From assembly GCF_028617075.1 (NCBI RefSeq), contig NZ_JAQKGV010000004.1:62001-126000 (forward strand): a stretch of DNA of 64,000 nt, read 5' to 3'. This document shows, piece by piece, positions 19,322-27,780 of the stretch. The notes below the pieces were generated by a model. It did no database searches. It saw only the letters and a list, made by a program, of their open reading frames with translations, and was not told the origin of the DNA. The translations under genes and the position numbers were made by a program. Positions within the stretch are counted from its first letter, which is position 1; the number at the start of each line of letters is the position of its first letter. The DNA is from Rubrobacter calidifluminis. Lineage in GTDB: Bacteria > Actinomycetota > Rubrobacteria > Rubrobacterales > Rubrobacteraceae.

Positions 19322-20632
19322 TCAGTTTATCGGGACGAACCGTTTGCCGCGGGTCTCGGGCAGGAGCAGGAGCGCGATGACGCAGGCGGCGTATCCGACC
19401 GCACCGAGGGCTATCGCCGCCAGCCCGACCTTCGCAGCGAGGATGCCGATGACGAGCGGGAAGAACCCGCCCACGGCCCTCCCGAAGTTGTAGACGAAGC
19501 CCTGTCCAGCCCCCCGGGCGCGGCTCGGGAAGAGCTCGGCCAGGTAGGATCCGAAGCCGCTGTAGATGCCCGAGGCGAAGAACCCGAGCGGGAGCCCGAG
19601 GACGACGAGCAACCCGTTCGCGCCTTCGGGGATCCGGGTGTAACCGACGAGGAGCACGGCGCTGAGGACGGCGTAGAGCGCGAAGGTCTTCCTGCGCCCG
19701 ATCAGGTCGTGCAGGTAGCCGCTGATCACGTACCCCAGGAACGAGCCGATGATCACCGTGGCCAGGTAGGAGCCGGTGCCCACCGCGTTCAGGCCCCGGG
19801 CCTTCTCCAGATACGAGGGGAGCCAGGTGAAGATCGAGTAGTATCCGCCCTGCGCCCCGATGGCGAGGAGGGAGGCCGCCGCCGTCCTCCCGATGAGGTC
19901 GCGCCGGAAGATCTGGACGAGCGGGCTCCTGGTGGCCCCGCTCTCCACGGCTTCGCGGCTGCGGGCCTCGCGGGCGCGCCGGGTCTTCAGGTAGACCTCC
20001 GGTTCGTCGACCTTACGCAGCACGTAGAGGATGAAGAGGGCCGGTACTATCCCGATCCAGAAGAGCACCCGCCAGGCCACATCCTGCGGCAGGAGGCTGA
20101 AGACGACTGTGAAGGCGACCACCGCCCCCGCCCAACCCGGCGCCCAGGCGCTCTGTACCCAGCCGAGCACCCTGCCTCTCTGCGCAGGGTCCGCCATCTC
20201 CGAGACCAGAAGCGCGCCGGCGGCCCACTCGCCGCCGAACCCCAGCCCCTGCAGCGCCCGGAAGAACAGCAGCGCCTCGTAGTTCGGCGAGAGCCCGCTC
20301 AGAAACGTCCCGCCGCAGTAGAAGGCGATCGCGAGCACCAGCGTCCTGACCCTGCCTATCCTGTCGGCGAGGAGCCCGGCCAGAACACCCCCGAGCGCCG
20401 AGACGACGAGGCTCACGGTCGCGATGAGTCCCGTCTGACCTCCGGAGAGGGCGAAGGTTGCCGCGATCCCGGAGAGCGCGAGCGAGAGTATCTGGTAGTC
20501 GAACCCGTCGAAGGCCCATCCCCCGAAGCTTGCCCAGAACGCCGGGCGGCCCTTCTCCCCGAGAGAGCGGTACCACTCGAAGCTGAACGTGTCCTTGAGA
20601 GAGGCGTTCTGTGTCTGATTCCCGGCCACCAT
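19322..20632 (-). CDS. MFS transporter of the aromatic/organic acid type
   Basis: A 436-residue 12-helix MFS protein. FGGWAFDGFDYQILSLALS in helix 1 and GLLADRIGRVRTL after helix 2 resemble the aromatic acid:H+ symporter and sialate/shikimate group; RALQGLGFGGEWAAGALLVSE in helix 4 supports this. The ATG at 20632 follows AAGGAGG with 5-base spacing, so I reject the longer frame to 20707. It is the first gene of the MFS-hyuA-hyuB operon and divergent from the cyclase gene. The substrate is inferred only from the context to be the same compound the Hyu enzymes act on. Confidence 0.88.
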   Translation of the reverse strand: MVAGNQTQNASLKDTFSFEWYRSLGEKGRPAFWASFGGWAFDGFDYQILSLALSGIAATFALSGGQTGLIATVSLVVSALGGVLAGLLADRIGRVRTLVLAIAFYCGGTFLSGLSPNYEALLFFRALQGLGFGGEWAAGALLVSEMADPAQRGRVLGWVQSAWAPGWAGAVVAFTVVFSLLPQDVAWRVLFWIGIVPALFILYVLRKVDEPEVYLKTRRAREARSREAVESGATRSPLVQIFRRDLIGRTAAASLLAIGAQGGYYSIFTWLPSYLEKARGLNAVGTGSYLATVIIGSFLGYVISGYLHDLIGRRKTFALYAVLSAVLLVGYTRIPEGANGLLVVLGLPLGFFASGIYSGFGSYLAELFPSRARGAGQGFVYNFGRAVGGFFPLVIGILAAKVGLAAIALGAVGYAACVIALLLLPETRGKRFVPIN

Positions 20633-20754
20633 ATTCCTCCTTCGCTCCCCGTAAGAAAAACACAACCGCCTCCGGCCTGCAGAGGAAGCCGGAATTTGAC
20701 CCTGCATCCCTGAACGGCGAGACTCTCACCGGAACGAGAAGGGAGGAATGCGTG

Positions 20755-21561
20755 ATGCGTTTGCCCGAAGGAGCCCGCATCTTCGATCTGGAGCAGCCGC
20801 GGACGGAGGCGATGCCGGTCTACCCCGCGCACCGCCCCGGCTACTCCTACCTGCTGCACCGCCGCCACGAGGACGAGTACGAGCCCGAGACCTCAGGTCC
20901 ACGCTCGAGCGCCTCGGGGATCATCTTCTGCACCGACCACACCGGCACCCACATAGACGCCATATGCCACCAGTCGAAGGATCTGAGGCTCCACGGCAGC
21001 ATCCCGGTGGGTGAGGCGCAGGGCACGCGGGGCTTCTCCACCCTCGGGGTCGAGGAGATCCCACCCATAGTCGCCCCGGGTGTCCTCCTCGACGTGGCGG
21101 CCAAGGAGGAGGCCGGGGCTCTGGAGCCCGGCTACGCCGTGACCGCGGAGGATCTGGCGGAGTGCTGCCGGCGGCAGGGCGTGGAGGTTCCGGAGGGCGG
21201 GGTCGTCCTGGTACGCACTGGAAACGCCCGCCGCTGGGATGACGTCGAGAGCTACCTCGCCGGACCGGGAGTCTCGACGGAGGCTTCACGCTGGCTGGCG
21301 GACAGAGGCGTTGCGGCGGTGGGAGCCGACAACGTGGCGTGGGACGTGCCGGGGCGGAGGGACCCAGAGCTGGGATGTCTGCTGCCCGGGCATCTGATCC
21401 TGCTGGTCGAGCGGGGGATCTATATAGTCGAGAATCTCATGCTCGAGGAGCTCTCTTCCGAGGAGGTGTACGGGTTCCTCTTCGTGTGCGCCCCACCCAA
21501 GTTCGTCGGAGCGACCGGTGCTCCGGTCAGGCCGCTGGCGATCGCCGGCCCGCGGGGTTAG
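20755..21561 (+). CDS. cyclase-family metal hydrolase (kynurenine formamidase-like)
   Basis: A 268-residue protein of the cyclase superfamily. The defining metal-binding motif appears as CTDHTGTHIDAICHQ (normally HxGTHxDxPxH) after an N-terminal beta region, and the second half has VLVRTGNARRWDD and VGADNVAWDV. Relatives hydrolyse amides or lactones such as N-formylkynurenine, isatin or cyclic imides. The ATG at 20755 follows GGGAGG by 8 bases. It is divergent from the MFS-hyuAB operon and overlaps the convergent CoA-transferase gene by 4 bases, so a joint catabolic role with hyuAB is plausible but unproven. Confidence 0.87.
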   Translation: MRLPEGARIFDLEQPRTEAMPVYPAHRPGYSYLLHRRHEDEYEPETSGPRSSASGIIFCTDHTGTHIDAICHQSKDLRLHGSIPVGEAQGTRGFSTLGVEEIPPIVAPGVLLDVAAKEEAGALEPGYAVTAEDLAECCRRQGVEVPEGGVVLVRTGNARRWDDVESYLAGPGVSTEASRWLADRGVAAVGADNVAWDVPGRRDPELGCLLPGHLILLVERGIYIVENLMLEELSSEEVYGFLFVCAPPKFVGATGAPVRPLAIAGPRG

Positions 21562-22733
21562 GTTTCCCAGCCCGACTCGTCGTTGTGCTCCCCAAGGAGC
21601 GGCGGGTGGCGCCGGATGCCGGGCCTCCTGCCGTCCAGTAGGAGGGGCGAGCCGACGGTCCGGAGGTCGCCCGCCGTCGGGTGTTCCACGCTCTGCAGGA
21701 TGCCCGAGGCGAGTACGTGCGGGTCCCGGAAGACCTCGGTGAGGCTGTTTACCGGTCCGCATGGCACTCCTGCCTCCCTGATCCTTCGTACCCACTCCTC
21801 TGCCCTGCGACCCTCGAACACCCGCTGCAGCTCCGCGACCAGCTCCCGACGGTTCTCGACCCTCTTCGGGTTGGTCGCGTAGCGCTCGTCTTGGGCCAGG
21901 TCTTCCCGTTCTATCGCCCGGCACATCCTGGTGAACTGGGCGTCGTTGCCGACGGCGAGGGCTACCGGCCTGTCGGAGGCGTGGAAGGTCTGGTAGGGGA
22001 CTATCGTGGGGTGCTCGTTGCCCATCCTCCCGGTGTCCTCGCCGCTCACCAGATACTCCTGAGCGCGGTTGGCGAGCCATGAGAGCGTGCTCTCGAAGAG
22101 CGGGACTTCTATACGCATCCCTTCGCCTGTCTCAGAGCGCCGGCGCAGCGCGGCCAGTATGGCCGTCGCCGCGTACAGCCCGCACACGATGTCCGCGACC
22201 GCCACCCCGACCTTCGTCGGCTCTCCGTCGTGGTGTCCGGTTATCCCCATGATCCCGGCCCGCGCCTGCACGAGGAAGTCGTAGCCCGGCTCGTTCTCGT
22301 CCGGACCGGGCCCGAAGCCGACTATCGAGCAGTAGATGAGGCCGGGGTTCTCCTCTTTCAGCGCATCGTAGCCGAGCCCGAGCTTTGCGAGGGCGCCGCG
22401 CCGCAGGTTTTCGATGAGCACGTCGGCGCTGCTGGCGAGCTCCCTGACCCGCCCGAGGTCCTTCTCGGTCTTGAGGTCCAGCTCCACCGAGCGCTTGTTG
22501 CGGTTGACCGAGAGGAAATACGCCGACTCCCCACCGGCGAACGGCGGGCCCCACTGACGGGTGTCGTCTCCCTTCCCGGCCCTCTCTACTTTGATCACGT
22601 CGGCCCCGAGATCCGCGAGCACCATAGTGGCGAACGGGCCTGCGAGGACCCGTGAGAGGTCCAGCACCCTCAGGCCCTGCAGTGGAAGCTCTTCTCTCTC
22701 GTGGGGTATCGGTTGAGCTCCTTCCTGTACCAT
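21558..22733 (-). CDS. CaiB/BaiF-type (family III) CoA-transferase
   Basis: A 391-residue family III CoA-transferase that moves CoA between organic acids. Typical segments are LQGLRVLDLSRVLAGPFATM, LADLGADVIKVERAG, the catalytic-aspartate region around YDFLVQARAGIMGITG, and LFESTLSWLANRAQEYL. The ATG at 22733 gives the expected N-terminus; the longer frame to 22922 would overlap the divergent reductase gene and its ribosome site. Substrates are unknown. With the cyclase, hyuAB and the MFS transporter around it, it probably activates a carboxylic acid formed in the same pathway. Confidence 0.9.
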   Translation of the reverse strand: MVQEGAQPIPHEREELPLQGLRVLDLSRVLAGPFATMVLADLGADVIKVERAGKGDDTRQWGPPFAGGESAYFLSVNRNKRSVELDLKTEKDLGRVRELASSADVLIENLRRGALAKLGLGYDALKEENPGLIYCSIVGFGPGPDENEPGYDFLVQARAGIMGITGHHDGEPTKVGVAVADIVCGLYAATAILAALRRRSETGEGMRIEVPLFESTLSWLANRAQEYLVSGEDTGRMGNEHPTIVPYQTFHASDRPVALAVGNDAQFTRMCRAIEREDLAQDERYATNPKRVENRRELVAELQRVFEGRRAEEWVRRIREAGVPCGPVNSLTEVFRDPHVLASGILQSVEHPTAGDLRTVGSPLLLDGRRPGIRRHPPLLGEHNDESGWET

Positions 22734-22840
22734 CGTACCGGAGTTTACCGGAGAAGGGGACAGCCTACCTGAGGCCGCCTCTGAACGGCTGATATATTCT
22801 CCTGCAGGCTCGTCAGCGGTTTGACGGAAGGAGATCAGAG

Positions 22841-23824
22841 ATGTCACGGATGCACGCGGTGCTCGTCGAGGAGTTTGGGGAACCGGAGGTTTTGCGTTAC
22901 GGAGAGACCGATCGTCCTTCACCCGGCGAGGGCGAAGTCCTGATCGAGGTTCGCGCCGCGGGCGTCAACTACGCCGATACCATGCGTCGCAGAAACACCT
23001 ACCTGGTGCCCCAGGAGCTGCCGTTCATCCCCGGCTCGGAGGTGGCCGGGATCGTCGCCGGAGTGGGAGAGGGTGTGCGTGGTGCCTCGGTCGGCGACCG
23101 GGTCGTCGCGCTCGTAGGGACCGGCGGCTACGCCGAGTACGTCATAGCCCCGGCAGATGCACTGATTCCCATCCCCGACGGCCTGGGCTTCGACGAGGCC
23201 GCCGCCGTCCCGCTGCAGGGCCTGACGGCCTACCACATCCTCAAGACCTCCGGCCGGCTCGCGGAGGGGGAGAGCGTCTTGGTCCACGCCGCCGCCGGAG
23301 GCGTCGGAAGCCTGGCGGTACAGATGGCGAAGCTTATGGGGGCGGGGACCGTCATCGCCACCGCGAGTAACCGGGAGAAGCTCGAGCTCGCAGCTTCTCT
23401 GGGCGCGGACGTCCTGATCGACTACACCTCCGAAGACTGGCCGGAGAGGGTGAGGGAGGCCACCGGCGGGCGCGGGGCGGACGTGATCCTGGAGATGGTC
23501 GGCGGAGACTTCCCCGAGAAGAACCTCTCCTGCCTGGCGACCTTCGGGCGGATGGTCGTCTACGGTGCGGCGAGCGGCCAGCGGGGAAGCCTGACCCCGG
23601 CGAGCCTGATGTACCGCAACCAGACCGTCACCGGTTTCTACCTCCCCCGTATAACATCCCGACCGGAGATCTTCGTCCCGAGCCTGCAAGAGATGCTCCG
23701 CTGGCTCTCGAGCGGCGAACTCAGGTTGACCATCGGCGGCCGCTACCAGCTCGAGGACGCATCAAAGGCCCACACCGACATGGAGGGACGCAAAACCACC
23801 GGCAAGCTTATCCTGAACCCCTAG
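22841..23824 (+). CDS. NADPH:quinone reductase-like MDR oxidoreductase
   Basis: A 327-residue medium-chain dehydrogenase/reductase without the zinc-ligand cysteines, i.e. the quinone oxidoreductase/enoyl reductase branch. It starts MHAVLVEEFGEPEVLRYGE and has PGSEVAGIVAGVGEGV and the nucleotide-binding AAAGGVGSLAVQMAKLMGA. AAGGAGATCAGAG precedes the ATG. It is divergent from the CoA-transferase gene with about 107 bases between the starts. It probably reduces a quinone or an unsaturated acyl/ketone compound in the cytoplasm with NADPH. Confidence 0.9.
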   Translation: MSRMHAVLVEEFGEPEVLRYGETDRPSPGEGEVLIEVRAAGVNYADTMRRRNTYLVPQELPFIPGSEVAGIVAGVGEGVRGASVGDRVVALVGTGGYAEYVIAPADALIPIPDGLGFDEAAAVPLQGLTAYHILKTSGRLAEGESVLVHAAAGGVGSLAVQMAKLMGAGTVIATASNREKLELAASLGADVLIDYTSEDWPERVREATGGRGADVILEMVGGDFPEKNLSCLATFGRMVVYGAASGQRGSLTPASLMYRNQTVTGFYLPRITSRPEIFVPSLQEMLRWLSSGELRLTIGGRYQLEDASKAHTDMEGRKTTGKLILNP

Positions 23825-23836
23825 AGAACGTCCGGC

Positions 23837-24064
23837 TCAGCCGGTGTGGAAGATCGCCCGCACTATCCGGCACAGTGCGTAGAGCGCGGCATAGCCGAGC
23901 CCGCCCCCGCGCCGCAGGTCGAACATGCGAATCAGAAGCGCATGAGCCTTGCTCTGCGCAAAACCAGACTGCGGCACTACCCGCCGCTCCTCCTCTACCG
24001 TCTCCTCCGTCCGAGCCTTCTCCATCTCCATGGTGACTCCACACTCCGCTTCCATTCTCTTCAC
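23837..24064 (-). CDS. small hypothetical protein (weak call)
   Basis: A 75-residue open frame starting with GTG fills the otherwise empty gap between the reductase and the marR promoter. It has a charged first half (MEMEKARTEETVEEERR) and a semi-hydrophobic end (GGGLGYAALYALCRIVRAIF). No family is recognised and no good ribosome site is visible. If it is not a gene, 23825-24110 holds nothing else that I can see. A second reading frame (23808-24080) has worse composition. Confidence 0.35.
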   Translation of the reverse strand: MKRMEAECGVTMEMEKARTEETVEEERRVVPQSGFAQSKAHALLIRMFDLRRGGGLGYAALYALCRIVRAIFHTG

Positions 24065-24113
24065 ACCGGCATCTTAGCACCGCCAGGCGTCCGTTTACGG
24101 TCGATCATTTTAC

Positions 24114-24147
24114 ATTGACAGACAATATAAATGCACGTTAATATAAT
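24114..24147 (+). promoter_or_regulatory. marR promoter with ATTG-N5-CAAT operator-like repeat
   Basis: TTGACA (24115-24120) is followed after 18 bases by TAATAT (24139-24144), overlapped by TATAAT at 24142. The inverted repeat ATTG-ACAGA-CAAT (24114-24126) overlaps the -35 element. MarR-family proteins commonly bind such short palindromes and repress their own operon, so autoregulation of marR and the ABC exporter is likely. The start codon is only about 6-10 bases past the likely transcription start. Confidence 0.6.
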
Positions 24148-24152
24148 TCACC

Positions 24153-24593
24153 ATGAGCGTGGAGAGAAAAGAGGAGATTACGGAGCGTCTGGTCGAGGAT
24201 CTGATGTCGCTCTGGCGCATTCTGCGTGGGGTGACCAACCCGGTGAGGAGGGGGGAGATCACGCCGCAGCAGTACTGGCTCTTGCGCCAGCTGTGGCGTG
24301 GGGGGCCGATGAGCATCGGGGAGGTGGCGAGGGTGCTCGGGGTCACGCAGGGTTCTGCGACGAGCGCCTGTCAGAGGCTCGAGAGGGCCGGGATGGTCAG
24401 GAGGGAGCGGCGGGCGGACGATGAGAGGGTCGTTATGGTCGAGCTCACGGAGAAGGGGCGCGAGCAGTATGAGGGGTGGAAGAGGCGGCGGCGCGAGGTG
24501 CTCTCCGGGCTCGTCTCGGTTCTCGATCGGGAGGAGCAGATGGAGCTCAGCCGGCTCATAGAGCGGGTTCTTGAGGCCGCGGAGGCGGATTGA
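24153..24593 (+). CDS. MarR-family transcriptional regulator
   Basis: A 146-residue winged-helix regulator. The DNA-binding part reads MSIGEVARVLGVTQGSATSACQRLERAGMV, followed by the wing RRADDERVVMVELTEKG, both typical of MarR. It probably senses a toxic small molecule and controls the ABC exporter encoded right behind it; its TGA overlaps the ATG of the ATPase gene by one base. The upstream TTGACA promoter carries a palindrome suited to autorepression. Confidence 0.92.
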   Translation: MSVERKEEITERLVEDLMSLWRILRGVTNPVRRGEITPQQYWLLRQLWRGGPMSIGEVARVLGVTQGSATSACQRLERAGMVRRERRADDERVVMVELTEKGREQYEGWKRRRREVLSGLVSVLDREEQMELSRLIERVLEAAEAD

Positions 24594-25393
24594 TGGCGGC
24601 GGCCGTCGAGGTGAAGGGGCTCTTCAAGCGCTACGGGGACGTCGTCGCCGTGGGAGGGGTGGACTTCGAGATCGCCGAGGGTGAGGTTTTTGGTCTCATC
24701 GGGCCCAACGGGGCTGGGAAGACGACGACCATCCAGGTGATGACCACCCTCGTTCCTCCGACCTCCGGGAGGGTGATCGTCGGCGGGCTCGACGTGGTGC
24801 GCGAGGGGTTTCGGGTACGTTCGATGCTCGGGTACGTTCCACAGGCGCTCTCCGCGGATGGTTCGCTGACGGGATACGAGAACCTGCTCATCTTCGCGAA
24901 GCTGCTCGGGCTCCCGCGGGAGGAGCGCAAAAAGCGCATCGAGATGGCGCTCCGGAGGATGCGGCTCGAGGAGGCCGCCGGGAGGCTGGTGAAGCAGTAC
25001 TCCGGCGGGATGGTGCGCCGTCTCGAGATAGGGCAGGCAATCCTGCACCAGCCGCGGCTGCTGGTGCTTGACGAACCCACCATCGGGCTCGACCCCACGG
25101 CCCGGCGCTCGGTATGGGAGGTCATAGAGGAGCTGCGGGAGGCCTCCGGGATGACCGTGCTCGTCACCACCCACTACATGGAGGAGGCAGAAGCCAACTG
25201 CGAGCGGGTCGCGATAATGAACCACGGCCGGATCGCCGCGATCGGCGCGCCGGAGGAGCTTAAACGGGGCATAGGACGTCCCGACGGTACGCTGGAGGAT
25301 GTCTTCACCGAGCTCACCCGGGATCAGGCCGAATCGGGAGGGAGCTATCGTGAGACGAGGCAGCTACGCCGGAGGGTCCGGCGCTTCGGTTGA
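24593..25393 (+). CDS. ABC transporter ATP-binding protein (DrrA-like)
   Basis: A 266-residue ABC ATPase. Walker A GPNGAGKTTT, the signature YSGGMVRRLEIGQA, Walker B LLVLDEPTIGLDP and the switch histidine TTHYMEEAE are intact. The C-terminal DGTLEDVFTELTRD is typical of the drug-resistance and ABC-2 exporter group. It should energise export by the permease whose gene overlaps it by 44 bases. I start at the ATG at 24593 (GGAGG 7 bases upstream, TGATG coupling to marR) rather than the TTG one codon before. Confidence 0.94.
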   Translation: MAAAVEVKGLFKRYGDVVAVGGVDFEIAEGEVFGLIGPNGAGKTTTIQVMTTLVPPTSGRVIVGGLDVVREGFRVRSMLGYVPQALSADGSLTGYENLLIFAKLLGLPREERKKRIEMALRRMRLEEAAGRLVKQYSGGMVRRLEIGQAILHQPRLLVLDEPTIGLDPTARRSVWEVIEELREASGMTVLVTTHYMEEAEANCERVAIMNHGRIAAIGAPEELKRGIGRPDGTLEDVFTELTRDQAESGGSYRETRQLRRRVRRFG

Positions 25394-26192
25394 GGTGGGG
25401 CCGCCGCCGGCGGACTTTCTGGATGCCCTGGGGCGCTATCTGAGGGGGGCGGCGGTGGTGGCGGAGATGGAGATGAGGAAGCTGCGCCACGATCCCACGG
25501 AGATCTTCACGCGGGCTGTGCAGCCGGTCTTGTGGCTCGTGGTCTTCGGGCAGGCCATCTCCCACCTGCGGGCGATACCGACGGGACATGTCGACTACCT
25601 GACCTTCATGGCTCCCGGCATCCTCGCGCAGTCGCTGATGTTCATCTCGATCTTCTACGGGCTCACCATAATCTGGGACCGGGATCAGGGTATCCTGCAG
25701 AAGCTGCTGGTGATGCCCGTGCCGCGGGCGAGCTTCGTGACCGGCAAGGGGCTCGGGGCAGGGGTGCGGGCGACGAGTCAGGCCGTGGTGATCTTCATCA
25801 TCGCGCTCGTGGTCGGCGTGAAGTTCCACTGGAGCGTGCCGGGCGTCGTCGGGACTCTCGTCGCGGTGGTGGTCGGTGCGAGCCTCTTTTCGACCATCTC
25901 GATGCTCGTGGCGATAGTCCTCAAAACCCGTGAGCGATTCATGGGCTTCGGGCAGGTGATCACGATGCCACTGTTTTTCGCGAGCAACGCGATCTACCCG
26001 GTCGGGATGATGCCGGGCTGGCTGAAGGCGCTCGCCACGGTCAATCCGCTCAGCTATCTGGTCGATCTTTTGCGGGGGTATCTGGTTTCGGGACGGGTTC
26101 CCGGGGCCGCCACGGACTGGGCGGTTCTGCTGGGGGTATTGGTTCTGGCCCAGGTCGTCGCCGCGCGCACCTACCGGAGGATCCTCATCTGA
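25350..26192 (+). CDS. ABC-2 type exporter permease
   Basis: A 280-residue membrane protein with six hydrophobic helices of the ABC-2 type. Features are LVVFGQAISHLRAIP, FMAPGILAQSLMFISIFYG and PLFFASNAIYPVGMMPGWL before VNPLSYLVDLLRGYL, which match daunorubicin and related exporters. The GTG at 25350 follows GGGAGGGAG and lies within the end of the ATPase gene; the longer frame to 25299 is less likely. Together with the ATPase it forms an efflux pump under MarR control. Confidence 0.9.
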   Translation: MRRGSYAGGSGASVEVGPPPADFLDALGRYLRGAAVVAEMEMRKLRHDPTEIFTRAVQPVLWLVVFGQAISHLRAIPTGHVDYLTFMAPGILAQSLMFISIFYGLTIIWDRDQGILQKLLVMPVPRASFVTGKGLGAGVRATSQAVVIFIIALVVGVKFHWSVPGVVGTLVAVVVGASLFSTISMLVAIVLKTRERFMGFGQVITMPLFFASNAIYPVGMMPGWLKALATVNPLSYLVDLLRGYLVSGRVPGAATDWAVLLGVLVLAQVVAARTYRRILI

Positions 26193-26220
26193 AGCGGTGC
26201 ACGGGCTCCGGAAGGGGATC

Positions 26221-27780
26221 TCAGCCTTCGGAGCGTACCCTGCAGGTGCGGGGGTGGCTGTTCAGGCGCACCGCCTGGTAGAACTCCCCGCCCGCGCAGG
26301 GGAGGAGCTTCATCCCGTAGGCCTCGAAGGAGGATACGTACTCGTCCTCCGTACCGTCCGGGAATTCGATGTATACCGGCCCCTTCCCTTCCTTCAGGTA
26401 ACGTCTGGCCAGATCCCGCCACAGGTGCGCTTCGTACACGCCGAGCCGGTCCTCTTCGAGGAAGGGAGAGATTATCCGCACGTCTCTCCTCCTGTGCTCG
26501 ATGAGCTGCATGTACCAGGCGCTCACGCCGTCGGTTATGAGCGTGGAGTGAAGGGGGAGCTCTGTGGAGAGGACCTCTATCTTCGTCTGGACGATGTGGT
26601 CTTTCGAGAGGTTCACGGCACGGTAGGTGTGGGCGGCGGCCGTCGCAGCAGGGGCTAACGTCAGCAGCAGGACCAGAGCCGCCGGCGCCCACACGAACCT
26701 CCCGATCATGAGCCCGAAACGCCGCAACCCGTGCAGGAGGTCCGTGATCTTCGCCAGGCCCTCCGCGGTGAGCAGGGTTGCCACCAGGTAGGTCTCTATG
26801 AAGTAGACCCAGATGTCCGGGATGTCGTACTCCAGATCGAAGAGCAGCCACCCGCAGAAGAGCACCGCGAACATCGCGAGCACGGGACGATCCCGGCGGG
26901 CCAGGCTCAGCAGGCCGATCAGGGCGACGGGCAGGAGCACCGGAGGGAACTGGTGCAGGAGGTGTGAGAGGTAGTACTCGAGGCGCCCGGGGAGCTGTCC
27001 GGGGCCGAAGACGAACATCTGGGCCCGGAACGGTCCGCCGGTCATGAACGAAAGGATCTCCCGAGGCGTTGAGAGCGGGTAGGTGCTGAGCGGAGGATGA
27101 GCGGCGGCCCGCAGCGGGATATAGAGGTAGGGGAGAAGGCCCAGGAAGAACATGCCCGTTCCCCCGAGCCACAGCTTGAGGCTGCGCAGCCTCGTGCGGT
27201 CCGCCGAGTACACGAGCGCGAGCCCCGCGGGAAGCAGCATGCCGCTCGTCAGGTGGTTGGTCAGGGTGAGCCCCGAGAGCAGCGCGGCGGCGAGCAGGCT
27301 GCGATCCCGGCGTTTCCGGTGCCAGTGGAGCAGCGCGAGCAGCACCAGGGCTATGAGGAGGGCGTTCAGGATGTAGACCTCCGCGATCACGGCCTGGCTC
27401 CAGAAGGCCGGGCTCACCCCGAACAGCAGGGCCGCCGCGGCGGAGGCGAGGACGCGCCCGGTCAGCAGGCGCGCCACCAGGAAGAGGACGAAGACGGCCG
27501 CTGCGGCGTAGACCGCGGAGGCCAGGTTGATGCGGTAGGCCTCGTTCCCGAAGGGTAGATACGTGAAGAGCTTGCCGAGCAGCATGTACGTGGGATAACC
27601 CGTTGGTAGGGGGATGCTGAGGTAGGGGATCCTGATCTGGAAGAGCCCGGAGTCCGCGAGCCCGTCGACCAGGTTGCGCTGCAGGGGACCCGGGGCCAGT
27701 GTCTTCAGGTACAGCAAAAAAGATACCAGCGCGGCCGTTAGGCCCGGGATCAGGTGTGGTACGCACTGTCTGAATCTCAT
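26221..27780 (-). CDS. DUF2723-type membrane glycosyltransferase
   Basis: A 519-residue multi-pass protein. The start LKTLAPGPLQRNLVDGLADSG and PYLSIPLPTGYPTYMLLGK followed by a string of helices match DUF2723 proteins, relatives of protein O-mannosyltransferases. An extracytoplasmic C-terminal domain follows the last helix (about residue 375 on). It overlaps the upstream glycosyltransferase gene by 4 bases, so the two are coupled. Donor and acceptor are unknown; protein or surface-polymer glycosylation at the outer face of the membrane is inferred. Confidence 0.82.
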   Translation of the reverse strand: MRFRQCVPHLIPGLTAALVSFLLYLKTLAPGPLQRNLVDGLADSGLFQIRIPYLSIPLPTGYPTYMLLGKLFTYLPFGNEAYRINLASAVYAAAAVFVLFLVARLLTGRVLASAAAALLFGVSPAFWSQAVIAEVYILNALLIALVLLALLHWHRKRRDRSLLAAALLSGLTLTNHLTSGMLLPAGLALVYSADRTRLRSLKLWLGGTGMFFLGLLPYLYIPLRAAAHPPLSTYPLSTPREILSFMTGGPFRAQMFVFGPGQLPGRLEYYLSHLLHQFPPVLLPVALIGLLSLARRDRPVLAMFAVLFCGWLLFDLEYDIPDIWVYFIETYLVATLLTAEGLAKITDLLHGLRRFGLMIGRFVWAPAALVLLLTLAPAATAAAHTYRAVNLSKDHIVQTKIEVLSTELPLHSTLITDGVSAWYMQLIEHRRRDVRIISPFLEEDRLGVYEAHLWRDLARRYLKEGKGPVYIEFPDGTEDEYVSSFEAYGMKLLPCAGGEFYQAVRLNSHPRTCRVRSEG

